Positions 5,486 through 12,254 of a stretch of 12,254 bases of DNA are shown here, piece by piece. Location of the stretch: assembly GCA_028718575.1 (NCBI GenBank), contig JAQULN010000042.1:1-12254 (forward strand). Direction: 5' to 3'. Numbering within the stretch: the stretch's first letter is position 1; each line of letters opens with the position of its first letter. The position numbers were made by a program, and so were the translations under genes. The notes under the pieces were generated by a model. The model was not told where the DNA came from. It saw only the letters and a list, made by a program, of their open reading frames with translations, and did no database searches. Source of the DNA: Candidatus Krumholzibacteriia bacterium. Lineage in GTDB: Bacteria; Krumholzibacteriota; Krumholzibacteriia; LZORAL124-64-63.

Positions 5486-8400
5486 ATGACCGTGATGTCG
5501 CGACGCGTCAGTAGCCTCCGGTGCCCATGGCTTCTGTGCGGTTGCCTCATGGCTGTGTTGACGAGCCAGGCCGCGAGCGCCCCGATTGCCGGCTTGCAGG
5601 TGACCGCCGACCAACCCGACGGCACAACCCTTGGCGTGCGGGTATGGGGGGACGAGTATCATCGCTACGTCGAGGATTTGGCCGGCTACACGCTGATCCG
5701 CGATTCTCAGAGCGGTTGGCTTTGCTACGCCCGCTACGATGCCGCGGGCGAGGATCTGATCAGCACCAGCGTGCCGGCTGGCGAACCGGTCCCGGCGGGA
5801 CTGCAACCCGGTGTGCGCCTGCCGGCGGAGATCCGCCGCGCCATGATCACGGAGCGGCGGGCGGCGTCGGCCGGAATAACCAGGCTCGGTTTTGGCGAGA
5901 ACGGCGAGAAATCGATCTATCCGACGCCGGCGATCCATGGGGAAGTGCGAGGCATCGCCCTGTTGGTCGATTTCTCGGATCAGCCCGCGTCGACAACACC
6001 GGCGCAGGTCGAGGCGTTCCTCAATCAGCGCGGCTACAACGGTAACTTCAACAACGGTTCCGTCCGCGATTACTACTTCGATGTCTCAGACGGCCGTCTG
6101 GAGCTGACCCACGAAGTCACGCCCTACTTCTACCGCGCCGTGAACCCGAAATCATGGTACGAAGACCCCAGCGCCGGGGTCGGCTGGCGCGCGCGTTTGC
6201 TCGTGACCGAGGCGCTAGAAGAACTCGCGCGCCGCGGCTTCGATTTCGGCCTCTATGACGCCAACGGGGACGGTTTCGTCGACCTGGTCAGTTGCTTCTA
6301 TGCCGGTTCGCCGAGTTGGAGCTACGGTGCGGGTCTCTGGCCGCAGGCCGGTGAGGCGGGATTCCAGGCCAATGGCGTCATTGCCCGGCTCTGGCAGATC
6401 TCGCCGCTCGGCGATCGCCTCTACCTGGGCATGGTCTGCCACGAAATCGGCCACGCCCTCTGCCAGTGGCCAGACCTCTATGATCAGGACGGTTCTTCCA
6501 GCGGCGTCGGCGTCTATTGCATCATGAGCACCACGGGTTTTACCAATCCCGTGCATCCCTGCGGTCCGCTGAAGTACGGATCGAACTGGGCCGAAACCGT
6601 TCTACTGGACGGCATGATGTCAGCGCAACAGACCCCCGCCGCCGGCAACCACGTGTTTGTGTTACCGCATCCCACCGTCACCTCGGAGTTCTTCTTGCTC
6701 GAGAACCGCCTGCCTTCCGGACGCGACGCCAATCTGCCGTCGACGGGACTCGCAGTCTGGCACGTCGACTGGCGCGGCAACAACAACTTGGAATATCAGA
6801 TGCCGCACGCCCATTACATGGTGACGTTGGTGCAGGCGGATGGCCGTTGGGATCTCGAGAACGACTGGAATATCGGCGACGACACGGATTTTTTCGGCGC
6901 CCCTGAGTTCACCGCGTTCGGTCCTGATACCGATCCGGCGGCCTTCTGGTGGCGCGGCGTGCCGGCTGCGCTCTACCTGGACAATATCAGCGAGCCCGGC
7001 GAGGTGGTCACCTTCGACTTCCGCGACGGCATCGGCCGTTTACCGGTGCAACTGACGATCGAACCGGAAGGTCTGCCGGCCGCCTGGCGCATCACCGGGG
7101 CCGGCGGTTACATCAAGAACGGCGCCGGCACCCAACTGGTCTATGTCCCGGCGGCAGGCTCCTACCTCGTTTCCTGGCTCGAGGTGGCAGGGTGGCAATC
7201 GCCGCCGCCCGCCACGGTCTATGTGCCCGAAGCCGGTCCGACGCCGCATTTGAGCGCGTTGTACACCCACCCGCCGTTGACCATGGTCGAGGTCCCGGCG
7301 CTCTCCGGGTCGGCGCCTGGTCGCGGCGGGCAGGTGGTCGACTACAACGGGGACGGGCGGCTGGACATCTTCCTTTGCCGCGAGCACGCTGCCGATGTCC
7401 TGCTGCGCAATGACGGCGGCTGGCAGTTCACGCCGGCGACGCCGCCGATGCTGACGGCGCCCGGTCCGACGCTGGCAGCGGCCTGGGCGGATATCGACGG
7501 CAATGGCCGGCAGGAATGCTTTATCGTGCGGCGCGGACAGCCGGATATGCTCATCAGGCAGACGTCGCCCGGCGTTTTCTCGCCGGCCGTCGAGTTTGCC
7601 CCCGCCGGATTCGATTCTGTGCGAGGAGCGGTATGGCTCGACGCCGACGGTGACGGGATCCTCGACCTGCACCTGGTGCGCGAAGGCCTGGCCGACGTGC
7701 TGCTGGGCGTTTCCGATTTGAACGATACGCGACTCAGCTCCTACTCGGTTTTCGCCACGTTGCCCGGACTCAGCTTCGCCCAGACCATGGCGGGCGCCTG
7801 GTGCGACTATGACGGCGACGGTCGGCTCGACCTCTACATGGTCAACCTGTTCGGCGAGAATGTCCTGGTTCAGAACCGCTTGCCGAACCGTCTGATCAAC
7901 GCGACTCACGGCGGTTTGCGCATGGTCTGGCGCGCGGGAACGGCCGCCTGGGGCGACTACGACAACGACGGAGATTTTGATCTCTATGTGGCGCATGACG
8001 GCGCGCCGGATGTCCTGTTCACCCAGTACAGCGGAACCTTCGTGATCGAAGCCGACGAGATGACCAAGACACCGGGCAACGTCAAGGATGCCGTCTGGGC
8101 CGATTTCGACAACGACGGTCGACTCGATCTCTTCTTGGTTCGCTACGACCAATCGTGCCTGCTCCTGATGAACAAGGGCGTCGGCGGTTGGCGGGAGGCT
8201 CCATTGCTGCTGCCGGAGTTGGAGGGACCGGCCGTGGCGGCCTTGGCGGGCGACTTCGACGAAGACGGCGGCATCGACATCGTCTTGGATCGCGACGGAG
8301 CGCCCGCAGTCGTTCTGCACAACACCATGATTCGCGGCAATTGGCTGCAGATCGATCCGCTGGGCTACCGGGGACTGAGCGACCCGATCGGCGCGGTTCT

Positions 8401-8908
8401 CCGCGCAGCGACCGGCGACAAGGTGTTCATGCGCCAGGTATCAGCCCGCAGCGGACCGTCGCGCGAATCCACTCGCATTCACTTCGGCCTGGGCAGCACC
8501 ACGGCCGTGGACAGCTTGACGATCGCCTGGCCCAACGGCGACGTGCAGGTTCTGCGCGATATCGCCGTCAACCAGATCTTGACCGTCCAGCAGCCGCCGT
8601 CAGGCGGCGCCGGTGGCGACGAGATTCCGCGCGTGACGACCTTGCTGCCTGCGTTCCCGAACCCGTTCAACCCCGCAACGAACTTGGTGTTCGACCTGGC
8701 CCCGGCAGGCCGCGCGTCGTTGTGTATCTATGACTTGGCGGGGCGCCTCGTGGCGACCTTGCACGATGGCGATCTCGCAGCGGGGCGTCATGGTTTTCGC
8801 TGGGAGGGTGTCGATCGGCGGGGACGCAGCGTTGCTGCGGGAGTCTATCTGGTCCGCCTTGTGGTCCACGGGCGGCAATTGAGCCAGCGTGTGGCGCTCG
8901 TGCGGTAA
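5486..8908 (+). CDS. Secreted M6-family metalloprotease with CRTAC1-like module and FlgD-like sorting tail (paralog 2)
   Basis: An exported zinc protease of 1140 residues, a full-length paralog of the upstream gene. GGGGAG (5477-5482) is only 3 nt from ATG 5486, so GTG 5492 or ATG 5495 could be the true start; all leave the signal peptide intact (basic SRR, hydrophobic WLLCGCLMAVL, likely cleavage after ASA). Domains: M6 N-terminal region (GDEYHRYVEDLAGYTLIRD); M6 catalytic region (about 152-510) with HEIGH at 319-323, PDLYD 329-333, a CIM Met-turn and an EF-hand-like loop from D258; a small beta domain; seven VCBS/FG-GAP repeats (loops starting at 619, 669, 719, 774, 824, 873, 923); ASPIC/UnbV domain (about 952-1035); and a FlgD-like tail from about 1055 with PNPFNP 1058-1063. 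Conservation of active-site residues in both copies argues that both are functional. The sequences have diverged substantially, so substrates may differ. Confidence 0.9.
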   Translation: MTVMSRRVSSLRCPWLLCGCLMAVLTSQAASAPIAGLQVTADQPDGTTLGVRVWGDEYHRYVEDLAGYTLIRDSQSGWLCYARYDAAGEDLISTSVPAGEPVPAGLQPGVRLPAEIRRAMITERRAASAGITRLGFGENGEKSIYPTPAIHGEVRGIALLVDFSDQPASTTPAQVEAFLNQRGYNGNFNNGSVRDYYFDVSDGRLELTHEVTPYFYRAVNPKSWYEDPSAGVGWRARLLVTEALEELARRGFDFGLYDANGDGFVDLVSCFYAGSPSWSYGAGLWPQAGEAGFQANGVIARLWQISPLGDRLYLGMVCHEIGHALCQWPDLYDQDGSSSGVGVYCIMSTTGFTNPVHPCGPLKYGSNWAETVLLDGMMSAQQTPAAGNHVFVLPHPTVTSEFFLLENRLPSGRDANLPSTGLAVWHVDWRGNNNLEYQMPHAHYMVTLVQADGRWDLENDWNIGDDTDFFGAPEFTAFGPDTDPAAFWWRGVPAALYLDNISEPGEVVTFDFRDGIGRLPVQLTIEPEGLPAAWRITGAGGYIKNGAGTQLVYVPAAGSYLVSWLEVAGWQSPPPATVYVPEAGPTPHLSALYTHPPLTMVEVPALSGSAPGRGGQVVDYNGDGRLDIFLCREHAADVLLRNDGGWQFTPATPPMLTAPGPTLAAAWADIDGNGRQECFIVRRGQPDMLIRQTSPGVFSPAVEFAPAGFDSVRGAVWLDADGDGILDLHLVREGLADVLLGVSDLNDTRLSSYSVFATLPGLSFAQTMAGAWCDYDGDGRLDLYMVNLFGENVLVQNRLPNRLINATHGGLRMVWRAGTAAWGDYDNDGDFDLYVAHDGAPDVLFTQYSGTFVIEADEMTKTPGNVKDAVWADFDNDGRLDLFLVRYDQSCLLLMNKGVGGWREAPLLLPELEGPAVAALAGDFDEDGGIDIVLDRDGAPAVVLHNTMIRGNWLQIDPLGYRGLSDPIGAVLRAATGDKVFMRQVSARSGPSRESTRIHFGLGSTTAVDSLTIAWPNGDVQVLRDIAVNQILTVQQPPSGGAGGDEIPRVTTLLPAFPNPFNPATNLVFDLAPAGRASLCIYDLAGRLVATLHDGDLAAGRHGFRWEGVDRRGRSVAAGVYLVRLVVHGRQLSQRVALVR
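7340..8278 (+). repeat. Seven VCBS/FG-GAP repeats in paralog 2 (predicted beta-propeller)
   Basis: Calcium loops begin at residues 619, 669, 719, 774, 824, 873 and 923, with spacings of 50, 50, 55, 50, 49 and 50. This is the same rhythm as paralog 1, including the longer step between repeats 3 and 4. Repeat 2 (DIDGNGRQE) has glutamate in place of the last aspartate. The degenerate blade is therefore different from that of paralog 1. Confidence 0.85.
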
Positions 8909-8969
8909 TTCCAGACATGTCCGAGCGGCGGCGGTTGCGCACCAGGTGCCAAATCGCGTCGAGAAATCG

Positions 8970-8984
8970 TGGGTGCATCACCCA
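8970..8984. promoter_or_regulatory. Inverted repeat at the -35 position, operator candidate
   Basis: TGGGTG (8970-8975) and CACCCA (8979-8984) form a perfect inverted repeat with a 3-bp centre. It covers the place where a -35 box would be for the TATAAT at 8996, and no good -35 hexamer is present there. A dimeric regulator, acting as activator or repressor, could bind here; the same bases could also form a 6-bp RNA stem in read-through transcripts. Confidence 0.4.
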
Positions 8985-8995
8985 GTCCGGCAGGC

Positions 8996-9001
8996 TATAA
9001 T
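8996..9001 (+). promoter_or_regulatory. Perfect -10 box TATAAT ahead of btpA-rmlAB cluster
   Basis: The hexamer matches the sigma70 consensus at every position in otherwise GC-rich DNA. The start codon of the next gene (9010) lies only 8 bp after it, so transcription would begin at or within a base or two of the ATG and give a leaderless mRNA. No Shine-Dalgarno sequence precedes that ATG, which is consistent. Confidence 0.6.
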
Positions 9002-9009
9002 TCGTCCCC

Positions 9010-9837
9010 ATGTGGAGCCGCGATTTCTTCCTGCAGCAGATACAGCCGCCGTTGATCGGCATGATTCACCTGCCGCCGTTGCCCGGCGCGCCTGCCTACG
9101 GGGGGGATCTCAAGCCGGTCATAACCGCGGCGACCGCCGATCTCGACGCCTTGGCCGACGGCGGCATTCGCGCGGCGATCGTCGAGAATTTCCATGACGC
9201 GCCTTTCTGGCCGGAGGTCGTCCCACCGGAAACCGTCGCGGCCATGGCCGTGGTCCTGGCGGAACTGCGCCGGCAGCGACCCGGGCTGGCGCTGGGTGTG
9301 AACGTGCTGCGCAACGATCCCGACGCGGCGCTTGCGGTGGCGGCCGCCGCCGGTGCGGCATTCATCCGCGTGAACGTGCACACAGGCGCTATGCTCACGG
9401 ATCAAGGCCCGCTCGCCGGCCGGGCGCACCGCACGCTGCGCCGCCGCCGCGAGCTCGGGCTCGCCCAGGTGGGGATCTTCGCGGATCTCAGGGTCAAACA
9501 CGCGGCGCCCTTGGCCGAACGCGACCTGGCCGCCGAAGCCGCCGATCTCCGGCGTCGCGGCCTGGCCGATGCGCTGATCATCAGCGGTCCCGCTACCGGC
9601 GCCGCCGCCGCCCTCGCCGATCTGCAAACGGTGCGCGCGGCGCTGCCGGATTGTCCGCTGCTGCTGGGCAGCGGCATCACCAGCGAGAATCTGGCGGCAT
9701 ATGGCGGACTCGCCGACGGCTACATCGTCGGTACGTCGCTGCAGGTGGGCGGCCGCATCGACCGCCGGCGAGTGGAAACGCTGCTGGCGGCCCTGGACAA
9801 CCGGCGGCAAACCGCCTCCCGAAAGGACATCGTATGA
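9010..9837 (+). CDS. BtpA/SgcQ-family TIM-barrel protein
   Basis: A 275-residue predicted cytosolic TIM barrel of the BtpA/SgcQ family. Founding members are cyanobacterial BtpA, needed for photosystem I accumulation, and E. coli SgcQ of a sugar gene cluster; the biochemical activity of the family is not settled. Family signatures run the full length: IGMIHLPPLPGAP (16-28), IVENFHDAPF (57-66), PETVAAM (73-79), LGVNVLRNDP (95-104), FIRVNVHTGAMLTDQG (118-133), IFADLRVKHAAPL (156-168), ADALIISGPATG (186-197) and the phosphate-site-like LLGSGIT (218-224) with ADGYIVGTSLQVGG (235-248). The start ATG 9010 has no Shine-Dalgarno but follows a perfect TATAAT. The stop overlaps the rmlA start (ATGA at 9834-9837), so the two are probably translationally coupled. 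That context hints at a sugar or nucleotide-sugar role rather than photosynthesis. Confidence 0.88.
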   Translation: MWSRDFFLQQIQPPLIGMIHLPPLPGAPAYGGDLKPVITAATADLDALADGGIRAAIVENFHDAPFWPEVVPPETVAAMAVVLAELRRQRPGLALGVNVLRNDPDAALAVAAAAGAAFIRVNVHTGAMLTDQGPLAGRAHRTLRRRRELGLAQVGIFADLRVKHAAPLAERDLAAEAADLRRRGLADALIISGPATGAAAALADLQTVRAALPDCPLLLGSGITSENLAAYGGLADGYIVGTSLQVGGRIDRRRVETLLAALDNRRQTASRKDIV

Positions 9838-10571
9838 AAGGCGTCGTACTGGCCGGCGGTCTCGGCTCGCGGCTCTTGCCCTGCACCAAAATCACCAACA
9901 AACACCTGTTGCCGGTCTATGACCGGCCGATGATCCATTATCCGTTGCGTTGCCTCGTCAATGCCGGCATCCAGGATGTGCTCCTGGTGACCGGCGGCAG
10001 TTTCGCCGGGCACTTCCTACAGTTGCTGGGCAACGGCAAGGAACTCGGTCTGAAGGAACTCCACTATACTTATCAAGAAGGCGAGGGCGGTATTGCGGAT
10101 GCGCTGCGTCTGGCCGAGGACTTCGCGGACGGCGAGCCGCTGGCGGTGGTGCTCGGCGACAACATCATCGAGCGCAACATCCGCGCCGCGGCGCAAGCCT
10201 ATCTGGCGCAAGGGGGTGGCGCGCGTATTCTGCTCAAACGCGTGCCGGATCCCGAACGTTTCGGCGTGCCGGTCTTCGCCGGCGACCGCATCGTGCGCAT
10301 CGAGGAAAAACCCGAGCAACCGCGCTCACAGTTCGCCGTGACCGGCATCTATTTCTATGATCATCAGGTCTTCACTCTGATCCGCGACCTCAAACCCAGC
10401 GAACGCGGCGAGCTCGAGATCTCCGACGTCAACAATATGTATCTGGAACGCGGCCAACTCGCCTGGAGCGAACTGGCTGGCTGGTGGACCGATGCCGGAA
10501 CATTCCCGTCGCTACTGCGGGCGAGCAATCTGGTGGCCGAATCGGGCGCCAACAAGAGCGATGAGGAGTGA
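9834..10571 (+). CDS. rmlA: Glucose-1-phosphate thymidylyltransferase (short form)
   Basis: Converts dTTP and glucose-1-phosphate to dTDP-glucose and pyrophosphate, the first step of dTDP-deoxysugar synthesis. At 245 residues it belongs to the short form, lacking the roughly 45-residue C-terminal extension of enterobacterial RmlA (about 290). Key sites: nucleotide-binding LAGGLGSRLLPCTKITNKH with R13 and K23, PVYDRPM (27-33), YQEGEGGIADAL (80-91), metal-binding D109 in LGDNII, EEKP (157-160), GELEISDVN (192-200) and the second metal ligand D220 in WWTDAGT. The start ATG 9834 overlaps the upstream stop by 4 nt, and AAAGGA (9822-9827) lies 6 nt before it. The neighbour rmlB confirms the dTDP pathway. 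A different NTP or sugar preference cannot be excluded from sequence alone, but is unlikely here. Confidence 0.93.
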   Translation: MKGVVLAGGLGSRLLPCTKITNKHLLPVYDRPMIHYPLRCLVNAGIQDVLLVTGGSFAGHFLQLLGNGKELGLKELHYTYQEGEGGIADALRLAEDFADGEPLAVVLGDNIIERNIRAAAQAYLAQGGGARILLKRVPDPERFGVPVFAGDRIVRIEEKPEQPRSQFAVTGIYFYDHQVFTLIRDLKPSERGELEISDVNNMYLERGQLAWSELAGWWTDAGTFPSLLRASNLVAESGANKSDEE

Positions 10572-10574
10572 CGC

Positions 10575-11603
10575 GTGAACATCCTGGTCACCGGCGGCGC
10601 GGGTTTCATCGGCAGCAACTACGTACGCTACCTGCTGGACGAGACAGACGACAAGGTGGTGAACCTGGATCTGTTGACCTATGCCGGCAATCTCGAGAAC
10701 CTGGCCGGCCTGGAAGACCATCCCCGCTATCGCTTCGTCAAGGGCGACATTCGCGATGCCGGGCTCGTGTCGGCGCTGCTGGCGGAAACGCGGACCGAGG
10801 CGATTGTTCATTTCGCCGCCGAGAGCCACGTCGACCGCTCGCTGGACGCGCCCGGCGCCTTCCTCGACACCAACACGCGGGGCACACAGGTGTTGCTGCA
10901 GTGCGCTTTGCAGCATCAGCTCGGCTGCTTCGTCATGGTCTCGACCGACGAGGTCTACGGCTCGCTGCCAGCCGGCGAACCGGGTTTCACCGAAGAAACA
11001 CCGCTGGCGCCCAACTCACCGTACGCCGCGAGCAAGGCGGCGGCCGACTTGATGTGCCGCGCGTATCGGCGGACGTTCGGCCTGGACGTTCGCATTACGC
11101 GCTGCACCAATAACTACGGTCCGTATCAGTTTCCCGAGAAACTGATTCCTCTGATGATCGCCAACGCGCTGGAAGACAAACCGCTGCCGGTCTACGGCGA
11201 CGGCTTGCATGTTCGCGACTGGCTGCACGTGTCGGACCATTGCCGGGCGGTCGATCTGGTTCTGCGCCAGGGCGTAGCGGGCGAGATCTACAACATCGGC
11301 GGCGGCAACGAGTGGCCGAATCTGGCAATCGTCAAGCGGCTGCTGGCGGTGCTGGGTAAACCGGAATCGCTGATTCGCTTCGTGCCCGACCGCCCCGGTC
11401 ACGACCGGCGCTACGCGATCGTGGCTGCGAAGATACGGCGCGAACTGGGTTGGCAGCCGCGCCAGGATTTCGCCGCCGGCCTTGCGCACACGGTCCAATG
11501 GTACTGCGAAAACCGCAGTTGGTGGGAGACGATCCGCAGCGGCGCTTATCGGGACGAGTACGCGCGTCTATACGGTCCGGGCGGACGCTACGCGGACGGG
11601 TAA
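10575..11603 (+). CDS. rmlB: dTDP-glucose 4,6-dehydratase
   Basis: An NAD-dependent short-chain dehydrogenase-type enzyme that turns dTDP-glucose into dTDP-4-keto-6-deoxyglucose, the branch point to rhamnose and other deoxysugars. At 342 residues it has the usual length. The Rossmann motif is TGGAGFIG (6-13), followed by DLLTYAGNLENL (32-43), GDIRD (57-61) and HFAAESHVDRS (79-89). The catalytic triad region is STDEVYG (123-129) with T124, D125 and E126, and the YxxxK pair is Y150 and K154. Substrate-binding RCTNNYGPYQFPEKLIP (176-192) and RPGHDRRYA are intact. The start is GTG 10575: GAGGAG (10563-10568), inside the last codons of rmlA, lies 6 nt upstream. The genes are separated by 3 bp, so co-transcription is nearly certain. 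No rmlC or rmlD follows directly. Confidence 0.95.
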   Translation: MNILVTGGAGFIGSNYVRYLLDETDDKVVNLDLLTYAGNLENLAGLEDHPRYRFVKGDIRDAGLVSALLAETRTEAIVHFAAESHVDRSLDAPGAFLDTNTRGTQVLLQCALQHQLGCFVMVSTDEVYGSLPAGEPGFTEETPLAPNSPYAASKAAADLMCRAYRRTFGLDVRITRCTNNYGPYQFPEKLIPLMIANALEDKPLPVYGDGLHVRDWLHVSDHCRAVDLVLRQGVAGEIYNIGGGNEWPNLAIVKRLLAVLGKPESLIRFVPDRPGHDRRYAIVAAKIRRELGWQPRQDFAAGLAHTVQWYCENRSWWETIRSGAYRDEYARLYGPGGRYADG

Positions 11604-11608
11604 CAGCG

Positions 11609-12254
11609 ATGCGCACCGTTCTGGATCTTGCCGACGGGCGCCGGATCATCCTGGCCCCCCCGCTCAGCGGCCGCGTGCAAGCGGGCGTTGTCTGCCTGGA
11701 CGAGGTCGTCGTGCGGCAGGAACCGGCGGTCTGGGCAGAGACTGCCGCGCTCGCGCAAGCCTTGCGCGCCGCTCACGCCGGCCGCTTGCCCAGCGAGATC
11801 GCCGCCCTGCAGGAAGCGCGCGATCTCTACAAGTGCTTCGGCATGGAGCCGTCCCGCTATCGGCCCAGCAGCGAAGCGCTGCTGCGCCGCGTGCTCCAGG
11901 GTAAGGATCTCTACCGCTTGAACAACGCCGTCGATGCTTGCAATCTCGCGAGCCTCAGCTATCTGCTGCCGATCGGCCTGTACGATCTCGCGCGCGTGGC
12001 GGGCGATATCACCTTGCGCGTCGGCCAGGCCGGCGAGGAGTATCCCGGTATTCGCAAAGGAACGGTGCACTTGGCGGGACGCCTCGGTTTTTTCGATACG
12101 CGGGGCGGTTTCGGTTCGCCTACCAGCGACAGCCTGCGCACGAGTGTGACGTCGAAGCCCACGCATCTCGTCGCGGTCATCTTGGCGACCGCCGCCTACG
12201 ACGCGGCGCTCATGCGCCGGCATTGCGAGCACTTCACCGCGCTATTTGTCCGGT
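11609..12254 (+). CDS. Stand-alone B3/B4 domain protein, partial (3' truncated)
   Basis: The frame opens at ATG 11609, five bases after the rmlB stop, and remains open to the window end, giving 215 residues of an incomplete protein. A GGACGGG stretch (11594-11600) may serve as ribosome-binding site. From about residue 69 it matches the B3/B4 domain family (COG3382), related to the tRNA-handling domain of phenylalanyl-tRNA synthetase beta chains: RDLYKCFGMEPSRYRPSSEA (71-90), LLRRVLQGKDLYRLNNAVDA (91-110), NLASLSYLLPIGLYDL (112-127), GEEYPGIRKG (142-151), FGSPTSDSLRTSVT (168-181). These stand-alone proteins are commonly suspected of aminoacyl-tRNA editing or deacylation, but function is not established. 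Its place in the rml cluster shows no obvious metabolic logic. The C-terminus lies outside the window. Confidence 0.85.
   Translation, partial: MRTVLDLADGRRIILAPPLSGRVQAGVVCLDEVVVRQEPAVWAETAALAQALRAAHAGRLPSEIAALQEARDLYKCFGMEPSRYRPSSEALLRRVLQGKDLYRLNNAVDACNLASLSYLLPIGLYDLARVAGDITLRVGQAGEEYPGIRKGTVHLAGRLGFFDTRGGFGSPTSDSLRTSVTSKPTHLVAVILATAAYDAALMRRHCEHFTALFVR

Larger units (their letters stand above)
8909..9009. other. Intergenic region between second protease and btpA-like gene
   Basis: A 101-bp gap with no hairpin plus U-tract, so no intrinsic terminator is visible for the protease gene and read-through is possible. It contains an 11-bp palindrome GCACCAGGTGC (8939-8949), a 15-bp inverted repeat (8970-8984) and a perfect TATAAT (8996-9001). 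Confidence 0.6.

Noticed and set aside
7040..8320. A 426-codon open frame on the minus strand opposite the second protease
   Set aside because: It lies antisense to the VCBS repeat region, where repeated GAC/GGC codons keep the opposite frame free of stops. The protein is low in recognisable features, and the plus-strand gene has clear domains.
910..11603. A functional link between thymidine kinase (dTMP supply) and rmlA (dTTP use)
   Set aside because: The genes are about 8 kb apart with two large independent transcription units between them. Thymidine kinase is a general salvage enzyme, so the link is only coincidental on present evidence.

Overview
GC-rich bacterial window with almost all genes on the + strand. 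The two largest genes encode secreted M6-type metalloproteases that end in a FlgD-Ig-like, type IX-secretion-style sorting domain (PNPFNP motif). That architecture, with CRTAC1-like VCBS/ASPIC modules and an HDOD protein, is typical of FCB-group and neighbouring candidate phyla such as Krumholzibacteriota, Eisenbacteria or Latescibacterota. This placement is inferred from protein style, not from a marker gene.

Layout: (1) 2-607, the 3' end of an HDOD-domain signalling gene cut by the window edge, followed by a textbook intrinsic terminator whose U-tract reads on the minus strand. (2) 608-909, an intergenic region with a putative promoter and a strong leader hairpin ahead of a type II thymidine kinase gene (tdk, 910-1485). 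(3) 1486-1842, a non-coding stretch ending in a sigma70-like promoter. (4) 1843-5280 and 5486-8908, two tandem paralogous exported proteases of 1145 and 1140 residues. Each consists of signal peptide, M6 N-terminal region, M6 catalytic domain, small beta domain, seven VCBS/FG-GAP repeats, ASPIC/UnbV domain and FlgD-like C-terminal domain. They are separated by a + strand terminator and a second promoter. (5) 9010-12254, a tightly packed cluster of btpA-like TIM barrel, rmlA, rmlB and a partial B3/B4-domain gene. It is preceded by a perfect TATAAT so close to the start codon that the mRNA should be leaderless or nearly so.

How the genes work together: rmlA and rmlB make dTDP-glucose and then dTDP-4-keto-6-deoxyglucose for surface polysaccharide or glycan synthesis. 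The BtpA-family protein is translationally coupled to rmlA. The two proteases are probably exported or surface-attached. Their C-terminal halves have the domain order of CRTAC1 proteins, so each looks like an M6 protease fused to a CRTAC1-like calcium-dependent propeller module. The paralogs keep the same blade spacing, the same variant zinc motif and nearly the same promoter-to-start distance, which points to duplication of the whole unit followed by divergence. Thymidine kinase salvages dTMP and has no visible operon link to the rest.

No rRNA, tRNA, CRISPR array, insertion sequence or phage gene was seen. The most interesting material is the tandem protease-CRTAC1 fusion pair and several unassigned regulatory structures in the intergenic regions.
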